9,058 nucleotides of DNA from Chthoniobacter sp. (lineage in GTDB: Bacteria; Verrucomicrobiota; Verrucomicrobiia; Chthoniobacterales; Chthoniobacteraceae). Below, piece after piece: positions 1-5,581 of the stretch (positions are counted from its first letter, which is position 1; each line of letters begins with the position of its first letter). Position numbers and translations under genes: made by a program. A model generated the notes under the pieces. The model ran no database searches and had not been told where the DNA came from. It worked only from the letters and a program-made list of their open reading frames with translations. The stretch spans positions 1-9,058 of the forward strand of contig JANXWQ010000284.1 of assembly GCA_025351065.1 (NCBI GenBank). Reading direction: 5' to 3'.

Positions 1-1
1 C

Positions 2-1384
2 CAGGCCGCCCGCAAACGGCTCATCAGCGCGGACGTGGTGGTGATGAACCACACCCTCTTTTTCATGAACCTCGGCGGGCTCGCGGAGCAGGAGGAAGGC
101 AGCGGCTATTTGTTCGCCAATGATTTCGTGATCTTCGACGAGGCGCACACCGTCGAGGGCGTGGCGGGCAAAATGATCGGTGTCGGCGTTTCGCAAACCA
201 GCCTCCGCTACGCCCTGCGGCGGCTCTACAATCCCGACACGAAGAAGGGCCTCTTCCAAGTGCATCGCAACGTGGACGGCGTGAAAGCGACCGCCGCGCT
301 GCTCGGCTGTGTGGACACCTTCTTCGACAAAGTGGGCACGCGCGCGGACTTCAAAAAAGGCCGCGAGTTCCGCGTGCGCCAGCCGGACTTCGTCGAAGAC
401 TCCCTCACCGCCGAGCTGGCCAAAGTGCAGACCCTCGTGGTGCAAACGCTCAAGGGCCTAGAGGACGAAATCGCCAAGGCCGAGCTGCAAGACCTCGGCC
501 GCCGCCTGCGCGATGCCCGCGCCGGCATCGCCACCTTTCTCAAACAGGACGCCGAGGATCACGTCTATTGGGTCGAGCGCACCGGCAAGACCCAGCAATT
601 CCACGCCCTCCACGCCGCGCCCGTGGACGTGGCCGCGTATCTCCGCGCCCTGCTTTTTCGCGAAGACCACTGCTGCGTGATGACCAGCGCCACCCTCTCC
701 GTCGGCAGCGCCGCCCTCGATTATTTCCGCACCCGCGTCGGCGCGGACGAGGTCGAGGCGCGGCAAATCGGCAGCCCCTTCGACTACGAGCGCCAGATGC
801 GCCTCTATATCACCCGCAAGATGCCCGACCCCCGCGACGCCGGCTACGAAGCCGCGCTCGCCGAGCGCATCGAGCACTTCATCGGCATGAGCAAAGGCCG
901 CGCGTTCGTCCTTTTCACCAGCTACAAAACCATGTCCGCGCTGGCTTCCGCGCTGCGCGAAAGGCTCGACGACCTCGACTACAAACTCCTCGTCCAAGGC
1001 GAGGGCCTCCCCCGCCACCGCCTCCTCGCCGAGTTCAAGCGTAATGATCGGCACGTCCTCTTCGGCACCGAGAGCTTCTGGAGCGGCGTGGACGTGCCCG
1101 GCGAAGCGCTCAGCAACGTCATCATCACCCGCCTGCCCTTCGCCGTCCCCGACCACCCGCTCATCGAGGCCCGGCTCGAGCTCATCCAGGCGCAAGGCGG
1201 CGACGCCTTCGCCGAATACTCCCTCCCCGAAGCCATCCTCACACTGCGCCAGGGCGTGGGCCGCCTTATTCGCACGCAGCAGGACACGGGCATCGTCGTC
1301 ATCCTCGACCCCCGCGTGCTCACGAAAAACTACGGCTCCGCGTTTTTGAAAGCGCTGCCCAAGTGCCCGGTGGAAATCGTCTGA
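2..1384 (+). CDS. DinG/YoaA-family ATP-dependent DNA helicase, C-terminal part (5'-truncated by window edge)
   Basis: Superfamily 2 helicase of the Rad3/XPD-like DinG group, which unwinds DNA 5'-to-3' using ATP, usually in repair or in clearing replication-transcription conflicts. The frame is open to the left edge: eleven in-frame codons (QAARKRLISAD) precede the first GTG at 35 and match the conserved 'A..ADVVVMNH' stretch, so 35 is not the true start. About 460 residues are visible. In order: the NH motif (VVMNHTLFF), the Walker B DEAH box at nt 137-148 (FDEAHTVE), the motif III-like MTSATLS near nt 680, GRAFVLFTSY opening the second RecA lobe, FGTESFWSGVDVPGE (motif V region) and QGVGRLIRTQQD (motif VI, arginine finger) at nt 1251-1286. 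Walker A and the Fe-S cysteines, if present, would lie upstream and cannot be judged, so DinG and YoaA cannot be separated. The C-terminus looks complete. Convergent with the minus-strand operon. Confidence 0.93.
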   Translation, partial: QAARKRLISADVVVMNHTLFFMNLGGLAEQEEGSGYLFANDFVIFDEAHTVEGVAGKMIGVGVSQTSLRYALRRLYNPDTKKGLFQVHRNVDGVKATAALLGCVDTFFDKVGTRADFKKGREFRVRQPDFVEDSLTAELAKVQTLVVQTLKGLEDEIAKAELQDLGRRLRDARAGIATFLKQDAEDHVYWVERTGKTQQFHALHAAPVDVAAYLRALLFREDHCCVMTSATLSVGSAALDYFRTRVGADEVEARQIGSPFDYERQMRLYITRKMPDPRDAGYEAALAERIEHFIGMSKGRAFVLFTSYKTMSALASALRERLDDLDYKLLVQGEGLPRHRLLAEFKRNDRHVLFGTESFWSGVDVPGEALSNVIITRLPFAVPDHPLIEARLELIQAQGGDAFAEYSLPEAILTLRQGVGRLIRTQQDTGIVVILDPRVLTKNYGSAFLKALPKCPVEIV

Positions 1385-1438
1385 GGGCGCGGCGCCTGCG
1401 GGCCGAAGAAAATACACCGCCGCCGCCTGCCCCAAAGC

Positions 1439-1454
1439 CGCAGCCCCGGCTGCG
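1439..1454. terminator. Short GC hairpin between convergent genes
   Basis: The bases CGCAGCCCCGGCTGCG form a perfect 6-bp stem with a 4-base loop, 55 bases after the helicase stop and between two converging genes. It has no T-tract on either side, so an intrinsic terminator is only one possibility. The rest of 1385-1477 is GC-rich and I see no gene in it. Confidence 0.22.
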
Positions 1455-1477
1455 CCCGGCGGGCCGGCCAGCGCCCG

Positions 1478-1561
1478 CTACACCCCGCGCACCGTGAGCT
1501 GGAGGGGCTGGCTGAGCTGGCCGAAGTCCGCGCCTTTCGCAAATCGAACAGCCAAAGTTTT
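1478..1561 (-). other. In-frame coding-like tail after the stop of the small membrane protein gene
   Basis: On the minus strand the TAG at 1564-1562 is followed in the same frame by 27 sense codons, then a second TAG at 1480-1478. The peptide (KTLAVRFAKGADFGQLSQPL, then QLTVRGV) looks like ordinary protein and its codons mostly end in G or C. It could be the decayed end of a longer gene, the remnant of an unrelated gene, or chance in GC-rich DNA. No start codon with a ribosome binding site was seen for it alone. I infer no function. Confidence 0.25.
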
Positions 1562-1744
1562 CTAAGCGGTGCGAAGCATGTTACCAGCGCATTGGTTGGT
1601 GGGGGTATCGTCCAGGGCCAGATAGCTCGTCGTGAAGCCACCTTGGTGGAGAATTCCGGCGCGCTGGCGCATGCGCGTGAACACCATCAGCGATCCGACG
1701 TAAATGAAGACGCCGGTCGTGATGATTTGGATCATTGCTCTCAT
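1562..1744 (-). CDS. Small single-pass membrane protein, 60 residues, unknown function
   Basis: I do not recognise this gene. The 60-residue product begins MRAMIQIITTG; residues 4-22 are hydrophobic (IQIITTGVFIYVGSLMVF), consistent with one membrane span or an uncleaved signal anchor, followed by a basic stretch (TRMRQRAG) that would stay in the cytoplasm. The C-terminal 25 residues are polar with one cysteine. It starts 7 bases after the carboxypeptidase stop on the same strand, so it is probably the last gene of that operon. Most codons end in G or C, which supports real coding. No strong Shine-Dalgarno is present; the closest GGAG is about 16 bases upstream, too far for ATG 1744. Met4 is an alternative start. 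Translational coupling from upstream is likely. An in-frame coding-like tail follows the stop, so the gene may be a shortened version of something longer. Confidence 0.55.
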   Translation of the reverse strand: MRAMIQIITTGVFIYVGSLMVFTRMRQRAGILHQGGFTTSYLALDDTPTNQCAGNMLRTA

Positions 1745-1751
1745 CTGACGC

Positions 1752-2726
1752 TTACTTTTTCTCCACCACGGCCACGCCGGGCGGGTGAAGGAGGCCGTAG
1801 TTCAGGAGCAGGGTGCTGTCGTCCCAGATGCCGGGTTTGTCGGTGTGCATGACTACGGCGATGACTTCGCGGTGGTCGCGGAGCAGGGCGCTGACGAGCA
1901 CCTGCTGGGCGGGGATGGTGTAGCCGGTTTTCACGCCGGTGCAGCCGGGGAGGCGGTCGAGGAGGCGGTTGTGGTTGGTGAGCGGGTTGACGCCGAGTTC
2001 GGTGGTCCAGTTGTAAGTGCGGGTGCCGACGATCTGGCGGAAAAGCGGCTGCTGCATGGCGGCGCGGGCGATGAGGGCGAGGTCGCGCGGGGAGCAGTAG
2101 TGGGCGAGGTCGTGGAGGCCGTTGGGGGTGACGAAGTGGGTGCTTTTCGCGCCGAGTTCGGCGGCGCGGCGGGTCATCTTTTCGGCGAAGGCCTCGACGG
2201 AGCCGGCGTTGTCGCGCCCGAGGGCGTGGGCCACGTCGTTGGCGCTTTTGAGCATGAGGCCGTAAAGCATCTGCCGCCGGGTGAAGCACTGGCCGGGCTT
2301 CAGGTTCAGGCTGCTCTCGCCGACTTTGCTGTCTTCGAGGGTGCATTCCACTTCCTGGTCGAGGTCGCCGGCCTCGATGACGAGGAGGGCGGTCATGATC
2401 TTCGTGGTGCTGGCGGGGAACTGCGGCTCGTCGGCGTTCTTTTCGTAGAGGGCCGCGCCGGTGAAGGCGTCGATGACGATGGCTCCGCGGGCGGCGAGCG
2501 GGAGCCCGGCGGTGTCGGCCTGCGCGAGGATTTGCGCGAGGTCTTCCATGCGTGGGCGTGGGGTGGCTCCGGGGCGGACGGTGGCCGGGGTCGGGGGCAC
2601 GCCGGTTTCATCAGCCGGCTCGATCCTGGTGACGGGCGGTTTTTTCCGCGCAGCGAAAAGCGACGCCGGCAGCGCCGCGAGGGCGGCGGCGGCGAGGAGT
2701 GCAAGGCTACGGGAGTATCTGGCCAT
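1752..2726 (-). CDS. D-alanyl-D-alanine carboxypeptidase (peptidase S11, PBP5/DacF-like), secreted
   Basis: Low-molecular-weight penicillin-binding protein that trims the terminal D-Ala from peptidoglycan pentapeptides in the periplasm. All three active-site motifs are visible: STTK at residues 106-109 (nucleophile Ser106, Lys109), SAN at 161-163 and KTG at 266-268 in GVKTGYT. A signal peptide spans residues 1 to about 25 (MARYSRS, an Ala/Leu core, then SLFA before RKK), followed by a Pro/Thr-rich linker to about residue 58. At 324 residues it ends soon after the catalytic domain, so the C-terminal beta domain and amphipathic membrane anchor of E. coli PBP5 (about 400 residues) are missing; it may be soluble or held by an uncleaved leader. 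The start ATG (2726-2724) lies 20 bases inside the end of the preceding amidohydrolase gene, without a clear Shine-Dalgarno, which suggests coupled translation. S11 members also include beta-lactamases and endopeptidases; the exact substrate is not determined here. Confidence 0.93.
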   Translation of the reverse strand: MARYSRSLALLAAAALAALPASLFAARKKPPVTRIEPADETGVPPTPATVRPGATPRPRMEDLAQILAQADTAGLPLAARGAIVIDAFTGAALYEKNADEPQFPASTTKIMTALLVIEAGDLDQEVECTLEDSKVGESSLNLKPGQCFTRRQMLYGLMLKSANDVAHALGRDNAGSVEAFAEKMTRRAAELGAKSTHFVTPNGLHDLAHYCSPRDLALIARAAMQQPLFRQIVGTRTYNWTTELGVNPLTNHNRLLDRLPGCTGVKTGYTIPAQQVLVSALLRDHREVIAVVMHTDKPGIWDDSTLLLNYGLLHPPGVAVVEKK

Positions 2727-3930
2727 CGATCATGGTCCACGGAATCGGCTGGCGGTTGGCGACGATTTCCTCATGGACGGCGCGGAGGCTACCGGACACG
2801 GGGATGGCGATCAAGTCGGCGAGCGCGCCGGGCGAAATTTGCCCGAGTTTTTCGCGGCGGCGGAGGGCGCGCGCGGGGTTCACGGTCACGGTGCGGAGGA
2901 GCTGCTCGGGCGTGAGCCAGGGCTCGGTGGCGGAGAGCGTGCGGAGTTCGTCGAAAAGGCTGAGCGAGGTGGTGCTGGCGAGGCTGTCCGTGGCGGTGCA
3001 GAGATTCACGCCCAGGTCGTGCAGCCGGCGGTATTGAAAAGGCGTGTGGCTGAAGTAGCGGTGGCTGCCGGGGCAGTGGACGATGCTCGGGGTGCCGCCG
3101 CGCGGGATGCTGGCGAGGAGGGAAAAGTCGCCGTCGGTCAGCTCGTTCATGTGCGCGAGCAGCCAGCGCCCGTCGATGGCGCCGTTTTCCCAAAGCTGCG
3201 CGAAAGGCGTGGCGCGGCCGCAGTCGGTCATGGGCCGCTGGAGGTCGGTCATGAATTCGTAGAGCGGCCCGGCGGCGTCGCGAAACATGGCCATTTCTTC
3301 GCGCGACTCGGCGACGTGCGTGGTCAGCGGCATGGTGAACTCCGCGGCGCAGGAATTCGCGAGCTGGTAGAGCGAGAGCGACGCGGTGTAGGGCGCGTGC
3401 GGGCTGAGGCCGAAGCTGTCGAGCGTGCCGCCGCGATTTTGAAAAAAGGCGAGCGCGCCCGCGACCACGTCCTCCGTGGTGATGCGGTGGCGGATGTCGA
3501 TCATCTCGTAAAACCACCACGTCCGCAGCGGCGACGGGCCGAGGCGGGTCATCAGCTCGGGAAAGGCCTCGATGTTTACCACGCTGGTCGTGCCCCATTT
3601 GCGCAGCTCGGCAAAGCCGCGCCGGATGGCGGCGAGGTAGTCGTCGCTGTCGAGGCTGCGCTTGAGCGCATTGATGCGGCGCACCCACGCGGTGAAACTT
3701 TTTGGCGGCGAGATGGCGTGGCGCATCATCGAGTAGTCGAGGTGGCAGTGCGCGTTGATGAGCCCCGGCAGCAGCGCGCAGTCGCCGAGATCGATCACCG
3801 GCCCCTCGGAAATCCACGCGAGGTCGGGCATCGTCCCGACGGCGACGATGCGGTTGCCCTCGATCGCGACGGCCCCGTTTTTGATCAGCGGGCCGTCCAT
3901 CGTGACGACAGCGGAGGCGCGGACGATCAT
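2707..3930 (-). CDS. Amidohydrolase of the TRZ/ATZ (COG0402) class; candidate aminofutalosine or SAH-type deaminase
   Basis: A 407-residue cytoplasmic metal-dependent hydrolase with a TIM-barrel core. The metal and catalytic set typical of cytosine/adenosine-type deaminases is visible: H61-C-H63 in NAHCHLDYS, H178 in SPHAPYT, H205 and E208 in THVAES, H285 in VHCPGSH and D315 in ATDSLAS. The small beta-sandwich halves are at the N-terminus (VTMDGPLIKNGAVAIEGNRI) and the C-terminus (GALADLIAI). The TDSLAS signature is shared with aminofutalosine deaminase (MqnX, menaquinone synthesis) and SAH/MTA deaminases; which of these applies is inference. Guanine deaminase or chlorohydrolase activity cannot be excluded. 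The start ATG 3930 has a GAGG 7 bases upstream and overlaps the preceding stop by four bases (ATGA). The end overlaps the carboxypeptidase start by 20 bases. The usual H-x-H motif reads HCH, an unusual cysteine but with both metal ligands kept. Confidence 0.88.
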   Translation of the reverse strand: MIVRASAVVTMDGPLIKNGAVAIEGNRIVAVGTMPDLAWISEGPVIDLGDCALLPGLINAHCHLDYSMMRHAISPPKSFTAWVRRINALKRSLDSDDYLAAIRRGFAELRKWGTTSVVNIEAFPELMTRLGPSPLRTWWFYEMIDIRHRITTEDVVAGALAFFQNRGGTLDSFGLSPHAPYTASLSLYQLANSCAAEFTMPLTTHVAESREEMAMFRDAAGPLYEFMTDLQRPMTDCGRATPFAQLWENGAIDGRWLLAHMNELTDGDFSLLASIPRGGTPSIVHCPGSHRYFSHTPFQYRRLHDLGVNLCTATDSLASTTSLSLFDELRTLSATEPWLTPEQLLRTVTVNPARALRRREKLGQISPGALADLIAIPVSGSLRAVHEEIVANRQPIPWTMIDGQILP

Positions 3931-4526
3931 GGGGAAACCTCAGCTTTCTTCACGACCTCGCGCGCTTTGGCCACGAGCAGATTGCACGCTTCGTGGCAGA
4001 GCAGTGGCAGTCGGTCTTTGGTCAAAACCGGCGACTCGGGATTGGGCGCGGCGATTTCCCACAGCCGATGTTTCAAACAGCCCGCGCACACGCTGCCGAT
4101 GAGCGCGCGCGCCTCCTCGTCGGCGAGCTTTTGCGTGACGCGATACATGCCCGTCTGCCGCCCGAGCGTTTCGCGCAGGACGACGGGCACGAGCTCGCCG
4201 CGCGTGTGGCTGAGCCAGACGCCCGTCATCGCGGGGTAGAAATAATCGAGCGCCACGCGGACGGCGGCGGCGTCCGGCAGCACCAGCCGCCAGCCGCGCA
4301 CGAGGTTCGGCGCGGTCTTGAGCGGGCGGAAATTTCCCGCCGCGTCGAGATTCGCGAGCTGCCGCGCGGCTTCCGCATTTTTATGCAGCGCGAGGTCGGT
4401 GCGTCCGGCGTCCTCCGCGTGGCGCAGCTCCCAGCCCTCATGCACATGCGCGATGCGGATTTGGCCGAGGCTTTCGCCGCCGCGCACGAGCCAGTCGGCG
4501 AGCGCTGCTATGAGGTCGCGGCTCAC
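3927..4526 (-). CDS. DR2241-like four-cysteine (putative 4Fe-4S) protein, partner of CbiX
   Basis: A 199-residue protein from GTG 4526, whose first bases overlap the cbiX stop (GTGA). An upstream extension in the same frame would run back through cbiX as low-quality Arg-rich sequence, so the GTG is preferred. Near the C-terminus are four cysteines in a CX2C...CX3C arrangement: C147 and C150 (VCAGCLKHRLWEI), C177 and C181 (LPLLCHEACNLL). In Deinococcus radiodurans DR2241, a crystallised CbiX-like chelatase, extra domains follow the chelatase part and one carries a cysteine-ligated Fe-S cluster; this gene matches that part in position and cysteine pattern as I recall it. The N-terminal 60 residues include HVHEGWELRH, and the middle contains DYFYPAMTGVWLSH. 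No signal peptide or membrane span, so cytoplasmic. Likely role: redox, structural or metal-delivery partner of CbiX. The cluster is inferred, not shown. Confidence 0.82.
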   Translation of the reverse strand: MSRDLIAALADWLVRGGESLGQIRIAHVHEGWELRHAEDAGRTDLALHKNAEAARQLANLDAAGNFRPLKTAPNLVRGWRLVLPDAAAVRVALDYFYPAMTGVWLSHTRGELVPVVLRETLGRQTGMYRVTQKLADEEARALIGSVCAGCLKHRLWEIAAPNPESPVLTKDRLPLLCHEACNLLVAKAREVVKKAEVSP

Positions 4527-5392
4527 GCGGTGTGGGCGGCGTCGAAGGCCGAGACCCGCTGCAAAATCACCTCGGCAAACAGCGGCTCGGTGCCGATGGC
4601 GCTGGCGTAGAAAAGCGTGCGTCTGCGCAGGTGATACGGGTTGCGCGCGAAGACCTCTTTGCCGCCCGCGCTCGCTGCGCCGGGCGATTCGCTGGCGAGG
4701 CCGAGCAGTACGGGAATGTCTTCGTAGCTGTGCAGTCCGTCCGAGATGAAAAACGGCACGACGACCACGTTCGGCTGCGTCGAGTATTCGTCCCATTTCG
4801 CGATCAGCGGCTCCTCCTCCATGTAGGCGCTTCGCACTTCCGCGTAGAGCCCGCGCGCGGCGATGCGCTCGACTTCGCGCTTCGCCGCGGCGGCGGAATT
4901 GTCGTTCAGATTTGTCCCGTGCCCGACGATGAAAAGACTCGTCCGCGCGGGATCAATGCCCGGCGCGATTTCCGCCGCGCGGCGCAGCAGCAGCTCGGTC
5001 ATGCGCGCGTCATTGCCCACCGGCTCGCAGTACTTCACCACGCGCCCGCCGCGCTGCGTGACCGGTCCGGCGAGGTCGAGTTCGCGCGGGATCACGGTCT
5101 TCGTGAAGTAACCCTCGCTGATGAAATTCGGCACCACGTAGATGTCATCGCGATCCACCATGTGCAGCACCTGCCGGCAGCTCGGCTCTTCTTTCCAAAA
5201 CGCGCAATGCACCTCGCCGAAAACCCCGCGCGCCCGCAGCGCCGAGGCGTGGTCGAAAGTGGGCGCGCTGGAGTCCGGGTTCACGGTCGAGCCGTGGCCG
5301 ATGATGACGAGGGCGCTGTCGGGTTTGGAAAGCATCGCGAGAGCGGTGTGCGTAGTTCCTACGTTTGGCGAAGTCCAACGGATTTCCCGCAC
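4523..5392 (-). CDS. cbiX: CbiX-like sirohydrochlorin (cobalto/ferro)chelatase, two-repeat form
   Basis: Class II chelatase that inserts cobalt or iron into sirohydrochlorin for cobalamin or siroheme/haem synthesis. The 289 residues hold two copies of the chelatase half-domain: VIIGHGSTVN (GHG 32-34) with VVPNFISEGYFTKTVIP (86-102), and FIVGHGTNLN (GHG 157-159) with VVPFFISDGLHSYEDIP (211-227). The second keeps the metal-site His221 in H-S-Y-E-D-I-P; the equivalent place in the first repeat is not His, so probably only one active site is formed. Start choice: GTG 5392 has a perfect AGGAGG nine bases upstream, adding 19 residues before the fold; ATG 5335 (MLSKPDSALVIIGHG) fits the family's usual start better but lacks a Shine-Dalgarno, and the extension has weaker codon bias. 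First gene of the operon; its stop overlaps the start of the four-cysteine gene. Whether the metal is Co, Fe or Ni cannot be read from sequence. Confidence 0.9.
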   Translation of the reverse strand: MREIRWTSPNVGTTHTALAMLSKPDSALVIIGHGSTVNPDSSAPTFDHASALRARGVFGEVHCAFWKEEPSCRQVLHMVDRDDIYVVPNFISEGYFTKTVIPRELDLAGPVTQRGGRVVKYCEPVGNDARMTELLLRRAAEIAPGIDPARTSLFIVGHGTNLNDNSAAAAKREVERIAARGLYAEVRSAYMEEEPLIAKWDEYSTQPNVVVVPFFISDGLHSYEDIPVLLGLASESPGAASAGGKEVFARNPYHLRRRTLFYASAIGTEPLFAEVILQRVSAFDAAHTA

Positions 5393-5581
5393 TCTTCCCC
5401 TTCCTCCTGCTCCTAATCTTCCTCCAAGCCCAGCGAGGAAGACTCAGCGGTCGGGCATGCCTCGGGTGGGCGTGGATTGAGCAAGGCGCCAAGCACCCGC
5501 CGGCGAGTAAATTCAACACCTCTTGTTTTCCGCCCGCGGCCTGCCAAGGATGGGCCAAAGTTCCTGCTGTGCCTGCTCCGC
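5393..5581. promoter_or_regulatory. Divergent intergenic region between cbiX operon and kinase gene
   Basis: These 189 bases separate two divergent transcription units and must hold the cbiX operon promoter and probably that of the kinase gene. I found no convincing -35/-10 pair for either direction; the best candidate toward the kinase (TTGTTT at 5523, AAGGAT at 5546, 17-base spacer) matches the consensus poorly. No cobalamin riboswitch B12 box was seen. The left part carries the inverted repeat described separately. Confidence 0.4.
5402..5442 (-). promoter_or_regulatory. cbiX leader: 8-bp inverted repeat beside an AGGAGG Shine-Dalgarno
   Basis: On the minus strand TCTTCCTC (5442-5435) is followed after ten bases by its perfect complement GAGGAAGA (5424-5417), an 8-bp hairpin. 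Just downstream lies AGGAGGAAG (5407-5399), holding the Shine-Dalgarno of GTG 5392. TCTTCCTC can pair with seven bases of this second GAGGAAG as well, so two exclusive pairings are possible: one leaves the ribosome site free and one covers it. The repeats are seen directly; a switching role is inference, and chance purine-rich repetition is an alternative. The site also favours GTG 5392 as the cbiX start. Confidence 0.35.

Noticed and set aside
458..1435. 325-codon minus-strand open frame
   Set aside because: Antisense to the helicase; low-complexity Ala/Gly/Glu/Asp product without motifs.
1785..2915. 376-codon plus-strand open frame
   Set aside because: Antisense to the carboxypeptidase, which has all three S11 motifs. 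The product is biased to Gly, Val, Glu and Ala.
2461..4239. 592-codon plus-strand open frame
   Set aside because: It lies antisense to the amidohydrolase and parts of two neighbouring genes, all with clear motifs. Its product is a low-complexity Ala/Gly/Arg/Glu-rich sequence with no recognisable fold, as expected opposite GC-rich genes.
4527..4796. N-terminal extension of the four-cysteine protein back to ATG 4796
   Set aside because: It would overlap cbiX by 270 bases, and the added residues are Arg-rich shadow sequence. The GTG at 4526 overlapping the cbiX stop is the natural start.
4532..5416. 294-codon plus-strand open frame
   Set aside because: Antisense to cbiX; no motifs and biased composition.
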